Of a DNA stretch of 64,000 bases, positions 1 to 15,000 are shown piece after piece. The stretch comes from Monarcha castaneiventris obscurior (Eukaryota > Chordata > Aves > Passeriformes > Monarchidae): assembly GCA_026261815.1 (NCBI GenBank), contig JAMPIT010000174.1, forward strand, positions 14,012,001-14,076,000. Direction: 5' to 3'. Within the stretch, counting starts at the first letter, position 1; every line of letters starts with the position of its first letter. Under the pieces are notes generated by a model. It did not search any database, was not told where the DNA came from, and was given only the letters and a program-made list of their open reading frames with translations. The position numbers and the translations under genes are program-made.

Positions 1-63
1 TTCAAGGAACTCATTGAGGTTGACAGTGAAGTGGTGTTTGAACTGGCTGCGTACATCTTGCAG
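1..63 (+). CDS. FRMD4A: FRMD4A exon, FERM F2 segment (5' end may be cut by window)
   Basis: Reads [20 protein letters not shown] then Q, followed by a GTAAGC donor at 64. The segment matches the early F2 helices of the FERM domain (window residues 1-21). It ends in phase 0. The window starts inside or exactly at this exon, so the upstream acceptor is not visible. Confidence 0.95.
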
Positions 64-3000
64 GTAAGCACCCGCCTTGTCTCACTTGGTGCTTCCTCAT
101 GCTGATTAAATCTTTTGATTTTCCAAATCCACAATGGCTCTATGGAAGTGGAGGGGTTCCCCCCAGTTGCAGGAAAAAGATGTCTTTGCACAGTTTTCAT
201 TGTTTCTGCCAAAATGGGTACAGAAGGCTCTCAAACTAGACCTCCCCACTCAGGGAGCAGATACTACTGCTCAACATTTTGCATGCAGAAAAGTGTTATG
301 TTTGCACCAGCACAGATATTCCAAGACGCTGGGGTATGATGTACAGCCAGAGAAAATCTAAGTAATGAATGCAAATTCCTAGGTGAAATCCATATGCAAT
401 GAGTTTTTCCACCAGTGATTTTACTTGCATTTGTTTTCCCAATGGGTCTTGGTCCTCTGATGAGCTACATATGCTTCTACATACGTCTGTATTCTCCAAC
501 AGGGGCAGAATGGTTTAAAGACTTTACAAAATGGTGTCTTTCCAAGTTCTACTCTTCAAGAACAGGGAAAAGGGTCAGAGGGCAAATGACCAAGCAGCGT
601 TTGGTAAATGTCAGATTCCCAGAAAGGAACCTTTTCAGGGTAGCTGAGGTGGATTTTGTGAAAGTTCTCTTTTTGGAAGCATGACTGTGGGAGCAGACCA
701 GACATAATTATCTGATGATCCTTGTTCCCCTCTCTTACTGTCTAGTTTAAATTTTTTTCCCATCAGCCATGAAGCTATGAGGAGCCATGTGAGCAGGCAA
801 GCCAGCTCATCAGACCGTGCTCATAAATAACAATGCACTGCACTTCTAGAGCACTTGCCATGTTAAAGAAGCAATTAATGTGTAGGGATTTGAACCTTCA
901 TTAAAATCATTTTATGTAACAAAAATGGAGCGAGAGAGTCAGGATGGAGGACTCAATTAGGAGCACATTATAGAAATCACATTTTGGCTGTTGGGGGAAT
1001 ACACATCAAACAACGGGCTCATTGTGAGGAGCAGCAGTGGGGTTATGAATCTATTGTCTGCTCATCCTAGTGAATAACTTGGTGCTTAGTAATTGTACAG
1101 CCAGACCCAGAGCTGCCACTGTAACTCTCGTTGCTGGGATTGTTTCTTACCACAAACACAGGATGTTACGCTTATTCCTGTAGTAGTTTGATGTGTAACT
1201 AAAGTCATAACAAGCCACACCTTTGCTGTCTGTAACCAGAAACTACTACAACTTGAGTTTGTGACAGGATCCAAGCAAAACAAAAGGGATAACACTGCAT
1301 TTAGTTCTACTTCTCACTGCAACATTTAGGTCAAAGCACTGAATTATGAAGAATATACCCCACAGAATTGTTTTTTAAATTCAGTATGCTCACACCTATG
1401 CAGGCCAGGGCATATCTTTTGGGCTTTTCTCTATGTTGAACCATAATCATTACATGCTCAAGGACTCCCTCCTATGAACCAGGGAAATGCTTGTCTGCCC
1501 TTCAGTTCACTCAGAGGGAAATGGAAAGATAGTAAAGGTCTGTCAGAACTCAAGTGATTTAGTCTGCAGCCCTATTTCAAATTGTTTTATTACCAGAACA
1601 AATTAAAGTACCACCAGAGCTCTGAACTTTACCCCAGCCTCAGGACTGAAACACCACTGGACGTGGGCTGGCAGGTTTTGCGGGTAGATTAATGGATGTA
1701 AAGACAAAAGACCTGAACACAAAGCCCAGTCCTTTTGGCAGTGGAAACTCCCTCATTGCACAAATTACATTCTTGCACTGTGCTTTCTGTGTAGCTGGTG
1801 GCAAATGAGGTGCTTTAGCATGAATCATATGAAAGGCATATTGTCTATGGAAAATGGAAAAATGCAAAATGTGTGCTAAATCTGTTGCAGAGGGCACTCA
1901 CCAGATTTTGAGGGTTCTCCAGCTATGCAATAAGACTAATCTAACTACTGTGGTGGAACATTATCCAACCCTTTAGCATCAGGCTGTGATGGTAATAAAT
2001 AGCTGTATCTAGTTGTACAAGGACAACCCCAGATACCCAGCAAGGAGTTAGAGAAACCTGTGTCTTGCATCCCCTTGAAAGCTGACAGTGAGCAAGCTTT
2101 TTGAAAATCTAGGTACTAGAAAATGTCCAGAATACTTGTAAAAAAGTCAGGTGAGTTGCATTCTCAGAGTCTGCAAAGCCACTGAGCCTTCAGAGACCTT
2201 CTAGTAATGTAGCATCCACATTGACCCAAAATTTCTTGTTTACTGGCGTTATTTTCTGCAGCATCTTAGGTATCCACAGCAGAATGAGGAATCATCTGGC
2301 TCTGTATTAGATCTTTTGTTTGTTAATCTGCCCAACTCACTGTATCATGGCACTTGACATTAGATACCAGTTCCAAAAAATACATGAGGAATCAATTACA
2401 ACAGGAAATTGCTGCTAAATGAATTTTGCAAATGGAAAATCTTGAACAGCCTTTTCTTCTCTTTCTTTTTTTTCTAATTATATATTTTTAATTTTTCTGC
2501 CTTGTTTTACAGGAGGCAAAGGGAGATTTTTCAAGGTAGGTGAACTTAAAAATTTTTTGCCATTGTGCGCTGTGAGAATAAATCTGGCAAAATTCCCATG
2601 TGAGACATGCAACTCAGTTGTAGCTGTGTAGTAACAGGATTGCCTGTGTTAACAATGCAACTATGTGTGCATGGCTAACACAGACATGGTGTTTCCTGAC
2701 ATCATTTCTTCACCAAACACAACCTTTGACCAGAGCACGCTTTGCAAACAACATTGTTTGTGATTTTGTTGTTGACAAATCTCATTACGCGGTCATGAAG
2801 TTCAGGAAATAAACTAATCTTCAGAAGGAAATTGCTAAGGAAATGACTCTAAAATCACTGTTATATCACAGATCCTGCCAGAAGCAACATTAAAATTCCA
2901 TCACTAATTGATATTTCAGTTTGAATTTGGACAGCTCTCAAAATCAAATTCAATAATTGGTTTCGTTGAACTTCCGCTATCCCTTGAGCCAAATCTTCAG

Positions 3001-6000
3001 ACTTGCTGTAAGAAATTGAAAGAGGTGACTGTACTTGGTGTTTCGGAAGACTGTTAATGAAATGCCAAAAAATTTTCTTGAAGTCGACAGCGTCTGTGAT
3101 TTACACATTAGTAGTAACCAAAGGTCAGATGTTGTTTGATGTCTCATGTGAGAAACATGAAAGTTCCTAATGAGAAGCTCAGGAGAACTGACTGTGCTAA
3201 AAATTTCATATACTCCATATATTACTTTTGCTGACCTGAATGCGAGTTCAGCTGAAGGACCACAATATCCATTAAAGTTAGTTTCAGAGAAGAAAAGAAG
3301 TGGGCAGTGGGATTGAATTGTCAGGTGAGCCTAAAGAGTTGTCTTAATTTTGTCAGCATTGGAATACACTGAGAGATGACTGTAATGATAGGAGGGTGTG
3401 AAGAACATGCAGGTTCCACTTTCTGGTGAACTGGAACTTCTAGCCAGCTAAAATTGAGACAAATCACTGAAAAGGAACTGCATTGTAGATATATCCTGCC
3501 CATTGTGGAATCTGAGATGACACAAGGTAGCCCTTGCTAAAAGGAAGTTTAAGGTCTGCCTTATCATTTCTCAAAACCTTAATAAATTTGCAAAATCCTG
3601 GCCTGTGGATCTGACCACAGAAACATAAACCCAGTCTTGCTTCATTTTTCAGTTCTGTCTGATTTGGAATAACTGGGCTATCAGCACTTTTTATTTAGGG
3701 GGTACTGGAGTGCATGTGTCTCTGACTTTTCAGTCAGGTTTTCAATGCACTGCCAAGTGCTCAGTCCAGAAGAGTTGTGCCAAGCAAAGTTTTGCCATTC
3801 CAACCTGTGGTAAACCAGTGGTTTTGCTAAGAAGAGCAGTATTTGTGTCCCAGAATGTCTTGGATATGGTGAAAAGACACTCAGAAAGTGCACGTTCAGA
3901 CTGAAACATAGAACAGAAAGGAATCAGATAGCGCAGAGTAATAGGACTGAAAGCATTTTATCTTCAAGTATCCGTTTCCAGACGAGAAATGGAAACAGCT
4001 GGTGGAAAGTATCCACCTGCTAAAAGTTGTGTGATGTCCCTTGTAAAAGGGATGGTTGAGTTTATCACAGTGTGTTTCTCTAGGCCACAGAGAAATGAGG
4101 AATATTCTCTGAGTGCACAGAAGATACCTCAAGCCATGGTGTTAACTGCTCCCACCATGTCAGTGTGGCTGTCATCACCAGGCCCATTAAAACAGCTCTG
4201 AGTTCTTTGACCAGTGGATCACAGTGGTTTGAAGTGGAAGGGGGATTCCTTACATCCAAGTCAAGCAGAGAAGGGGTGTCGTAATAACTACTTAAGGGCA
4301 CTGCCAGGGATCTTAATCTCTAAAGGGACTTTGGTGATGAAGCAATCTGCCACACTAGGGGAGTTTGAAGCCTGTTCTTGGAGGAAGGTAGAAGAATGCC
4401 ACCCTGATCCCCCATGGTCTAGAAGACTTGGCATCTCCAGGGATGTCTGTCCAGAAGTTCCCATCTAATGTGCACTGACACAGGTTTATGTGCTGGGTGA
4501 GATCCAGGTGCTACTGAAGTCAACATGAAGTTGTTGTGGTCAAGATTTTTGCCTGCTGAGATTTGTGATTATCATATCAGTAGTGTAAAATCTGTCAGGC
4601 AAATCAAGCCTTGGGCCAGCCAGAGGAACTACAGATGAAGGCAAATGTTCTGACTTCTCTTAGGGATAAAGTTAGCTTCAGTGTCTGAAGTTAGTTGATG
4701 TTGAAATACTGTTTAAAGTAGAAGTGGCTGCTCTTTGAAACAGAGAAGCTTTGCAGTTGTGATTGTCTTGCTGCTGAGATTTAAAGATTATATGTTGTGC
4801 ACGGCAGCGTATGTTGTGTGAAGGCTGAACTCTTGAACTCCTTTGTTTTTGAAGAAATAATTTAATTCTAAAGGGTTACATGCTTGGAACGCGGACTGCA
4901 GCTTTCCCACACCTGTCCTGTCTACTGCCACCATCAGATTTATAGCCTGTGAGAGTTTCTCTCTGGCCCCGATCCAGAGAAGTGCATAAGCACTGGCTCA
5001 TTTGTAGTGATGGGAGAATTGTTCCCCATGGGAGCCTTCCTATGAGTCACTGCCGATCACCTCAGGTGCTGGGATAGTCAAAGCCAAACCGTCACAGTTC
5101 CAGCTGCTTGTTGGCTCCTGCCTGTGGTGGCCAGGGTGTGATTGCCTGCAAAGCCCACTGCAGCCAGGTGGAGGATCTGCAGCTGGTGCAGGACTCCTGA
5201 ATGCAGTTGGAAGTTTGCTATTTGGGCCTTGTGGGAACTCAAAAAACAGAATCAATCTTACAAACTAACAGTCAGCTTTCTATCTCTGTGAACTGATACA
5301 TCCTCAGTGACAGCACTGCTGCTTTTGAGGAAATTATCCCATACCTCAGAATAATCACTGTGCTCAGAGTACTCCTTTTTCCTTTCCCCAAAAGCAGCTC
5401 ATGTGTCATTTCAAACACGATCCTTTGGTAGGGCATTATCATGTAGGAGTCTGTTATCACTGATTCTTGTCACCTTGGGCATCACAGTGATTCCCAGGTT
5501 TTCCTAAGCCTGGGGAACACAGTCTGAGTCACCCTCACCTGTCTTGTAGTAAAATGCCCCAATAGCCCTGATAGGTCAGTTTAGCAGCTATAGTAAGCAA
5601 TTCTTTACAGACCTTTTCCATTTCTAATGTGTGTTTCATTTTAAAAACAATCTCATCAGAAACCCTGAGTTCATGAACCTGTTTAGATGAACTAAGTATT
5701 TCTTAATACTTCTTCATACTTTGCTGTGAGTGGCCTCATCGACCTCTTAGTTGATAAAGATTCAGGCAGAATGAGGTTTAAAATAAAAAGCTTCCCTTTT
5801 TAAGAAGTTCCTAGTCCTCTGCACTAAAGAAGAGCATTTTCAGGTTACTGAAGAGAATGCCCAAATGCTTCAGCTGACAAGACTTAAATAGGTTTACTTT
5901 TAGTCTGGGACATACACTTGCATTTTGGACAATCAGGTATCTCTGTTCAGCTGATTTTCAGGTTGAACCAGACACTTAAGATTGAATCTGTGCTTTTCAA

Positions 6001-9000
6001 TATTAGCTGCAAACATTTTGACTTCAAAGGCACAGAATCACACGTATAAATTTCCTGAACTAGTACCCTGCAGACAGATCTAAAGGTCATTAGCTCAAGG
6101 TAATCTTGTTTCTAGTTGGGAGCTAAGTCATGCTTGGTTGGCAGAGCATGGATAGGAGAAATTTCAATTCCTTAGATGGACACAAATCCTACAGGTGTGC
6201 CTCTCTTTAGACCTACATAAAGGAATTACCAAGGAGCTGCCCTGGCTAGGGAGGAAATACAGCATATTGTTAAAAATAATTGAGATTTTCTTTTCCCCCT
6301 AACTTAATCCTGCCATGTTTAGAGTACAGTCCCAAAATCTCTGGGAAACTCACACCAGCTTTGTTTTTAAATGTTCATAATCCGTTTTTTCAGCCTTAAA
6401 CAGCTTGTATGCTAAAGCAGCAAGAAATAACACGTACTGATCATTTGTCCGTCAGTTTGTGGACGGGAAAGAAAAAGCTCTGAGTAAATCCTGAACTGCT
6501 GCAGCTAGTTCCTTATTGCTAGATTTCTTCCAGTTAAACAATATGAGACATTTCGAGTGAACTCCAAGTATCTCCCAGCAATACATAGAAGGATAACAAG
6601 GGAGGAAAGCTAACGGCCAGTTTCCTGCTAGACAGAATTTCACAATAATTTCAGCTTTGGGCAGATGGTAATCTAACATAGTTTCAGGCTTACTTTTCTT
6701 TCTGTGTAACCAAGTGACATTTAACCAATTAGAATGTATTAAAGGGTTACAAAACCCAAGCTGTATTCTTGCAGTCTAATGGTGAAGATCCTAAACACTG
6801 TATTTCGAAAAGTACCATCTAATCTGAGAATCTCAGACTCTGCATTTCCTCTTGCGTTCTACAGAATTAATTACCATGCTGAGAAGAGTTGGTAACTTTA
6901 ACCTGCAGTTTTGTTTTGTTACTGATCATTGTTATTATACATGCTGGAAAATGTATGGATTTCCTGAGACAACTGCATATGTAATTTTGCTCAAAATTAT
7001 TGCAACTAGTTTGCAAAAAATTGTTTTTCACAAAATGTTTATGAAGTGGCTAGGCAGGACTTTTTGCTCCCATGTGTAGATAAAATACTGAGAGGTGGTA
7101 ATTAATTTATTTGGGCAAGACTCATTAAACAGGAAGTACCAGAACAAACCCAAGAAAAAGGAGTTCTGTTTTCTAGGTCCATTGTTAGTCAATCTTGCTT
7201 CTGGCTTTCTAACCAGCTTTCAGGAACCCATGCAGATGGCTTTTCCAGTTCAGTTTACATATTGTTATTCAGTCCTTTAAATATTATCATTTCCACCATA
7301 GGAAAAAAGGGAATAAAGTGGTCTAGGGGACACAGAGAAAGTGCGTTCGGAGCCTTTCCCCTGCATATTAATAAATCTGTATCCTAAGCACCCTTCTGTG
7401 TATATCAGCCCTGGAGGCTGGACACTTCTGAATATAAAATAAATGCAGCACAAGTGACCAAATTAAACAAACACTTTCTAAATACAGTAATAAAATAAAC
7501 ACACCAAGATATTTCACTCGAAAGAGCATGAAAGGCAGTAAGTACAAAAACCACTTGTGAGTCTGCTGGAAACAGTTTAAAAATTGAGGGGTTCGGCGTT
7601 ATAAAGAGCCAAGTGGAAAGTGACCTCAAGGCCACTAGTTCAAATGCAACCTGAGTCATTATTATGTTCCATTTTTGATTTGACTTATTTTTGGGAGCCT
7701 AAATTAATTTGTCTTGAGATGAGCCTTGCCAGAAGGCGTAGTGAATATATGGACCACAGAATGAGATACTTTTTTTGTTCCCGGAAATTATTACCTGACA
7801 TAAATTTGGTACTTTAAGGCTGTGAGGCACTACCCTTATGGTATTTCCTAGGTGCTGAGCAGAAATATTAATCCTGCCTAACATCACTAAGAATGTCTTT
7901 TTCTCTGATTCTTAAAAGACCTTATCACAGCACAGGCAAACTTTGCGCCTCACTGACAGAAAAAACAGAGCTGACTGGTGTTAGCCCTTTCTTTTATGGG
8001 AGCCACTACTGACTCAGAGTTTTTCCCAGACTCTCAAGGATCGTTAGTCACCACTAATCTTGCCCTATTTGATAGATTTCTGGGCTCAGAAAGTCCCTGT
8101 TTGGAACTCACTCTGTGCTTTCCCAGAAAGGTTTTGGAAATCTCTCAATTTCCTTCTATGAGCAGCCAGCTTCAAAAAATCTTCATTTGAGGGCAGTTAC
8201 TGCTGCTTGTGCTCCGATTGTCCCAAGTTCTATTCTTTTTTCCCAGTTTCTTCAAAATGCCAAAAACCTCAGTGAGAGCTGAGTATGAACATGCTGTGGA
8301 GGAGAAAGCTCTGGGTAGACCCAGTAAACTCTAAAAAGCAACAACTTGTTTTCTAGGCAACAACTTGTGTTCTGTCAGTCACAGAACAGAGCATCCAGAT
8401 CAGCAGATAACACTGAGCAGAGCAACTTCGTGTTCAGACTTGTGCAGATATTTACCTGCCGTGGAAGAATAAATCTGAATAGTTTTTGAGCATTTGCACT
8501 TAGAAAAGAAGAGCTCTCTGATGGCCGAATGAATGACCATGGGATTTGGGCAGGAGTGGGTGTTCAAATACTGTTTGTCAAAAGCCTTTTGGCTTGGCAC
8601 AGGAGGTGTTACAGAGTGGTTTTCCCTATGCTTGGCATGGCAGCAGTTGCCTCAGTTCTTGTGTGCTGTTCAGCACATCTTCACTCTGCAAAATTTGAGC
8701 CTAATTGAGACTTGGCCATCTCTGATAGATTTGTCCTGACTAGAAGTTTGGTCCTGTTTTAAAACTACTTAATTGATTGTCAAGGGATTACCATAATAAT
8801 AAATAATAGATGTCTGTAGACATGTCCAAAATGCCTGCTGCTGGAATTTATGTCAGTGGTTTACCCTATGGCCCAACCTAGCAATTAACCTGCAGACTCC
8901 AATTAAGACAAACCCACCTAGGTCTCAGGCAGAGCCTGCTCCTGGGATGTGCAAATGGAGAAATGCTGTGGGAAGATTTTTACAACTGAAGCAGTATGAC

Positions 9001-12000
9001 CTCTCTACAAGCCACCATACAGACTGTCCCAGAGACAAGAATGAAACCCAGGCTGATCTGGGATGTCCAAGAGCTCCTCAAGTCTATAGCAGATGCTAGG
9101 ATCTCTGGTCTACAGCAAGAGAGGTCAAGACTACCTATCTGCCTGTCTTCCAGCCCCACTGGAGAAGCCAGTGGGCTGGGAAATCTGGAGCTCTGGAAGA
9201 GGTATCTCTTTGTGCAGCTCCAGCACAGCCACATTTTTGGGTAGGATAAAGGGAAGGGTTTAAGAAGGCAGAAAAACTTGCTGGCAAGAAGTAAGCCAAT
9301 AAACATTAATTCTTTGGCACTCCTCTGTGTCCTGTCTGGCCCTCTTGGCTGTGTATTTCTACAATTTTAAAAATTAATAGCAGCACTGCCTTCCTTCCCA
9401 AGCCTTTGAGGCTTTCTTTTTTTCTGTGCACACAACTTCTTGTGTGTTTAAAAGTGGGAAGGGAGGCATTTGGGGTTTGTAGGAGAAAATCCCACGGTTT
9501 CATTTCATCTGTGAGAATCTGCCTCCCATTTCATGAGCTCTCCCTGCTCTCTGCTGTGCAGTGATGCTGCTCCAGCTGGCCGTTGTGGCCACTGGAGGTT
9601 GCAGGGAGAAGGATGTTAGTGAGGTGGTTCTGTGGGAGGGTTTTGTGTAGCAGGACACAAATTCAAACTGGAGTCTTCTCAGTGAAGATGTTATGCAAAG
9701 GACAGGTCACTGGGCAAAAGGTTAAGAATAACCTGTGATGCTAAGAAAGCAAATCATTACTTTTTGCAGCAGTTGTAAAGCATTAAATAAAGGAGTATAA
9801 TTGCAGCTGAAAGCATCACTTTCTCTTCTCTTCCCCTTGGTTTTTTTTCCTGTATATGAAAATGTCCATGGCACCCTGCTCAGTGACATGTGACATGGTG
9901 GCTTTTGTGTCCAGTCACTGGTAGGAAGTGCTTCAGCATAACCATCTGGGAGAGTTTCTCTCCAATTTTGATAATAGAGGGAAATGTTAACTGGGCTGCC
10001 ATAAAACAAATAAAGAGAGGAGAAAAAGGAAACCCCAGTGCCTTTTGTTAAGAAGGAACAGATGTAGAGCCGTAGCAGCCTGCCAGCTAGGTCAAGTAAT
10101 ATCAAATATTGTGGTTGTTTTCTTGTAGCCTGATCCTCCTTTTGAACTCTCTTTCAGCAATGAAGTTGTAAGGAATGAATTAAAGAAGCTGCCAGCCCTT
10201 CCAACACCAGCGCTGAAGGAGCATCCTTCCCTTGCTTACTGGTAATGTATCACCCTCTGCAGTGTCTTGTGCAGGACCTGGCTCTGGCAATGTGCTCTGA
10301 GTGTGGAAATGGGATGCAGAGATCCCTGTCTTCTGGCTCTAGGTCTGCCACTGACTCATTGCATGAGTTAACACAAGTAGAGCTACCAGCCTGGGCCTCA
10401 GTTTCCCCATCTGCCAAATGCCTGGCCAAAAATCCACTGTAAGTGTGCAAATGTCCTGATGAAATCAAAATGCCTACTGTGCCATTTACTTTCCCAGCAT
10501 TTTCCATCTGTGAAAGAGTTTTCCCAGTTGGAAATGTCAATCTTTTGCACTGCCTGTGTTGAGTCATTCAGTTTCATCTTGCAAGTCCTCTCTGTATGGC
10601 ACAGCTGAACTCATCTCCTTTTGTATGAACTCAGTGATGTTTGGAGGTGGGTGCTTGTTTGCTGTCTTTATTGCACTGAAAAGTAAACCCAGGGTGGGAG
10701 CACAGTCACACTTAGATTTTATATGCCACACACATAGATTCTTTTTGCCACCCTGCATATCCCTTTTATCTGTGCAAATAGAAAAGAATGTGGGGAAAGC
10801 CTATTCATGAAAGGGGACATACCTTCACTTCGTTTTATGCTTGTTGCTCTTTCATGTTTGCCTTTAAAGCATTAGGCTGTAAGCCTGGGGGTTGGATTGA
10901 ACTTCTTCATCTGCTAGTCTTTTAATTTCTGCATTTTGGTAATCTGAGGATGGCAGGAGGAAACAAATCAGTTTGTAGGTTATGATCTCAGTTCTTTGCC
11001 AAAAAGGTCAGCCACTTCTCATAGCATGGCTACAACAGTGAAATTAACTACCTAATGTCAAGTCATAGGCAAGCTCATCATGAGGTCTCCTAATCACTTT
11101 CTGATAATACAAGGAGAGATTCGGAGTCCCCAGCAGAAATTAGGATCACTGACACAAAAACTGTAGATCATCACAGTCTCTTGGTGTTTCTAAGAACCAA
11201 ATCAAATCTTCATGAAAAGTGATAAATGTAGGCTGGCATTTCATTGAAGAAGAATGGCCTTCCTCTTAGAAGCATCTCTTTTCCCAGAAACTACTCCACA
11301 CACTCAAAAGCAGTACATTTCCAGGTGGCCTGGCGGATTGACAGACTGGGAGCTCAAGCTGAAAGCCATCACAAGAGGAGAGGTGGGAACAAGTAGGCAT
11401 TGACAGGGAAGGCAAATCTGACCCTTCAGCAGCAACATGGCCTAAGGTCTTAATAAAGTGCCACATAGCAAGAAGAGCCATGTAAAATCCTCGTGCTCAG
11501 AATATGAGTATTTGCATTTATACACAAGGTACAGCACTTGCAGCTGTACTTAATTTTGTGGGGGCTCTCATGTGACTGAGAACAGGTTACAGGGTGGGAA
11601 GATGGTGTTGCCAATGGGGTAATAAAATCAGAGGCTACCGTCCTGTGACTCCCTTGTGATTTCATGTCAGTAACCAGGTCTCAGAGACCTCTTTAACACT
11701 AATAGTTCATTACTTTTTAATGATGGCTTTTTTTCTAAACACGCTCTGAAACACGTAATGCTCTCAGGAAGCAGCTGTTGCTGAATCAGACAAAAAGTAC
11801 AGATCAAACATCAGTGATCTAATGGAACAGATTTTTAAAACTGTGTTCACTTTGCATCTCATGCAGATTGTGTACTGGATGCAGATTTCATCCAGTCCTT
11901 TTCTGTGAGGAATCAGTTTTATTCTGCAGTTCTTCAGCATTAGTGCAAGCAGTCAAGTGAATCTCCAACCCTGGAAAGAAACTTTGAAAACATTAAAGGT

Positions 12001-15000
12001 GGGATAGGTAATGGCTCTTGTTAGTTTAAAACAGACAAACCGAAGAACTTTGTACTACATTTTTATCAGCTGAAATGGACTAAGAGATAATAAAATGAAT
12101 AATCAAGTAAATATGGTGATACCTTTGGCAAGATGCTGTAATAGATCTGCATGAAATAATACAACATTTCCATCACACACCATGAAAAAGCATCAGCTGT
12201 TGTGCCTACCAAATGTAGTAAGACTTGTGGGATGACTCCTGGATTCTTAGATCGGTACAGTTTGTGTCTCTGATTCCACCCTCATGGAGTCCCCTGGTTC
12301 CATACCCGTGGTGTAGGTCTTTCCCTTCCCTGTATTCTCCTGCAGCTTTGTCCAGGTTCAGAGTAGTCAGTTGCACGTCTTGTTCTCAAGCATCTTTTGG
12401 CATCTCTGATTACTGGTGAAGAAAGAAGGGGCTTTTTGTTGCGTTTGTTTGTGTTTCTTTTCCTTTTAAATGAAAGCTGAGCTTCTGGTCCTCCCACACA
12501 GTCCAGGAGTTGGGGCCCTGAGTTTTGATTTCTCTTGGCCATGCATGGAAACAGACATGAAACTAATCACAGAGACTGGAGAGAACGTTTAGAAATGTGT
12601 TAACTCACAGTGCTCCTTCCCAGACACTTGCCATTGCATTTTATCTCATTTCAGATCCTTCCCAACAAGCCAGCCCAGTAGTGGGTTGTCAGTAATAAGG
12701 CCAGGAGGAGATGCAACAACACAAAAGTAGATGCTATAATGGAATTTTCAACAGACCACAGGGAAGAGAGACTTCTCCCAGGTTCCCACAGTCTTTGAAT
12801 GCGAGCTTGTTTTTAGCAACCCAAAGCATTAGTGTTGCCAGAAAACCTACCTCTGAAAATATCAGCTGAAAATCACTATTTAGTGATTTTATCTGGTTCA
12901 ACACAGTCCTGAGGCCCTGGTCCAGCTCTTGGTCCCTCAGCCTAAGAGGTGCTAGTGGCTTCAGAGGGACAGTGTATGACTGTATGGCAACGCATGCAAA
13001 TAAAGACCTTATTAGTTCAAGAATATAATCAAAATGGACAAATCAGATTACAAACAGAACAACACTAAAGAACAGCAATTAATTAAAACAGCTTGGTGTG
13101 CTGGGAAGAGAGGGAGGGAACAACTAAATTTGAAAATCTGGATCTGATGACGAGGAATTCAAGGTCTGAATTTGCTTGCATATTGTCTGCTGTCCAGTTC
13201 TATAAGCTGCTGGGACAGGAGGGATTTCTTGTTAGTTCTAAAGATCTTTATCAGAGTTGTCTGCCTCAGGATGTCATCCATGTATTAACTTCTGCAGCTT
13301 TTGGGGAAATGTTTTATGAGCTGGCAAACAGACAGCAGTGCTTCAGCAGCCTCTGTGTCTCTGTCTCCACATTAGTAAAGCATCCTCTGCCAGCCCTGCA
13401 TTGTGAATGAGTTTCTGTGTCACCAACACAGCAACAAAGCAAAGCAGGGAGAGGGGAGATGTCAGCTGGTGGTCCCAGCAGTGTCCCAGCACTCTCCCAC
13501 CTGTCAATAGCAGCATGGCAGCTGCCTTGAGATGAACAGCTGAAATGACAGGGGAGCATGTTTATAGACTCTGCTAATTCTCCTTCTGACCTGTGAATGA
13601 TTTTGCTTGTTTTCCCTGGCACGTGCTGGGCTTAACCCTCCAACCCAGAGCTGAAGGCAGAAAGCAACCTCTCTGCTGGATGGTCCTTCTTGCATAGGGC
13701 AGTGGGAAGGAAAAGGAAGTTCAAAGAATTGTTAGAGGAGGGACTGTCACACAGATTGTTCTGACTGTGAACGTTTCTCCAGTGTGGATGTCGCTATCTG
13801 AGCTAGGTGCCCTCCGCTCCCTTTGCTGTCAACGAAGAGAAGCAGCAGTAACCTCCTCCCAAGGAATCCATCCAAAATTGGATTGAAAGAGTCATGCTCT
13901 GGAGTACGTTTCTTTCCCCAGTGATAAGCCCAGTGCTGCAGAAAGGTGAAAGGCCACAGTTCCCCCTCTTAAATATGGCTTGATTGATAATTCAAGCTTT
14001 GTAATTTTTGTCCAAAGGAAAGAAGAAACAAAGATGATACTTACCTGGCACTTAACATCTGTATACCACAAAACATTTTACAAAGGAAGATTATCAGTAT
14101 CCTAACAGAGTAATGGAGGTATAGAATTGCCTGCATTTGTTTAAAAGAACTGGGTAAAGCCTGGACTATCCCACATTTCTAGCATGGGTTAAAAACACAA
14201 CTATTTGTCCTGCTGTTCAGGAAGACTTGCTGACATCTGATCTGTCTTTTTGAAGGAAATGGGCCATCAGTTGGCTTCCTGCCTAAGGAGTATGGTCTAG
14301 GAACATATCAATTATTTTATAATAATCATTTATAGGAAAGCAGAGCACATCCAGAATCACTTTAAATAATCAGCATGTCCAGGTACATCTATCCTTTCCT
14401 TGAATGGCAGCAATATGAGAGCTTGATTTGTGCAATAGACTGCACAAAGTGGAAAATAAAGCTAGCAGTGTTTTCCACTGGAGAAACTCCATTATGTTCT
14501 GAGAAGTCACTCCTGGTTTGTTCCTGTCTGAGACAGCGGAATTGCATCCACATGTAATCATGGTTTTAAGAGGTAATTTCAAAGGGCTGTAAGCCCTCTC
14601 TGTCTATCTTTTTTATTAAGAATGATGTTTTTTGGAGTTCTTCCAATACTGAACACTCATGTAATTCAGTTATTGCTCCAAAAGTAATCCTGTTTATGAT
14701 AATCACGGCAGGAGACCCAGGCTCTGCCTTCATGTGCACACCCATAACATCTGTGGTACTTGCTTGGATCAGTGTGCTGAATATGGTTTCAAAGCTGTAG
14801 AATTTAGAGCTTACAAATCATTTTCTAAGCATTAAAATGATTCTGAGGGATTTGATGGGAGAGCTGGACCATTCCTTTACCCATGTAATGTGTCACTGGC
14901 TCAGTCAGCATCCTGTTCCTGCTGTGGCCTGCTTTGTGTGGACATCACTTTACCTTGCCTCAAAAAGGGCTCTTTTGTTTTTGTAGGATGAATGGGAGAA

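Noticed and set aside
10881..10921. GGGGGTTGGATTGAACTTCTTCATCTG, a possible CR1 3' end
   Set aside because: Only loose similarity to the CR1 terminal block, and no matching upstream body or tail repeat.
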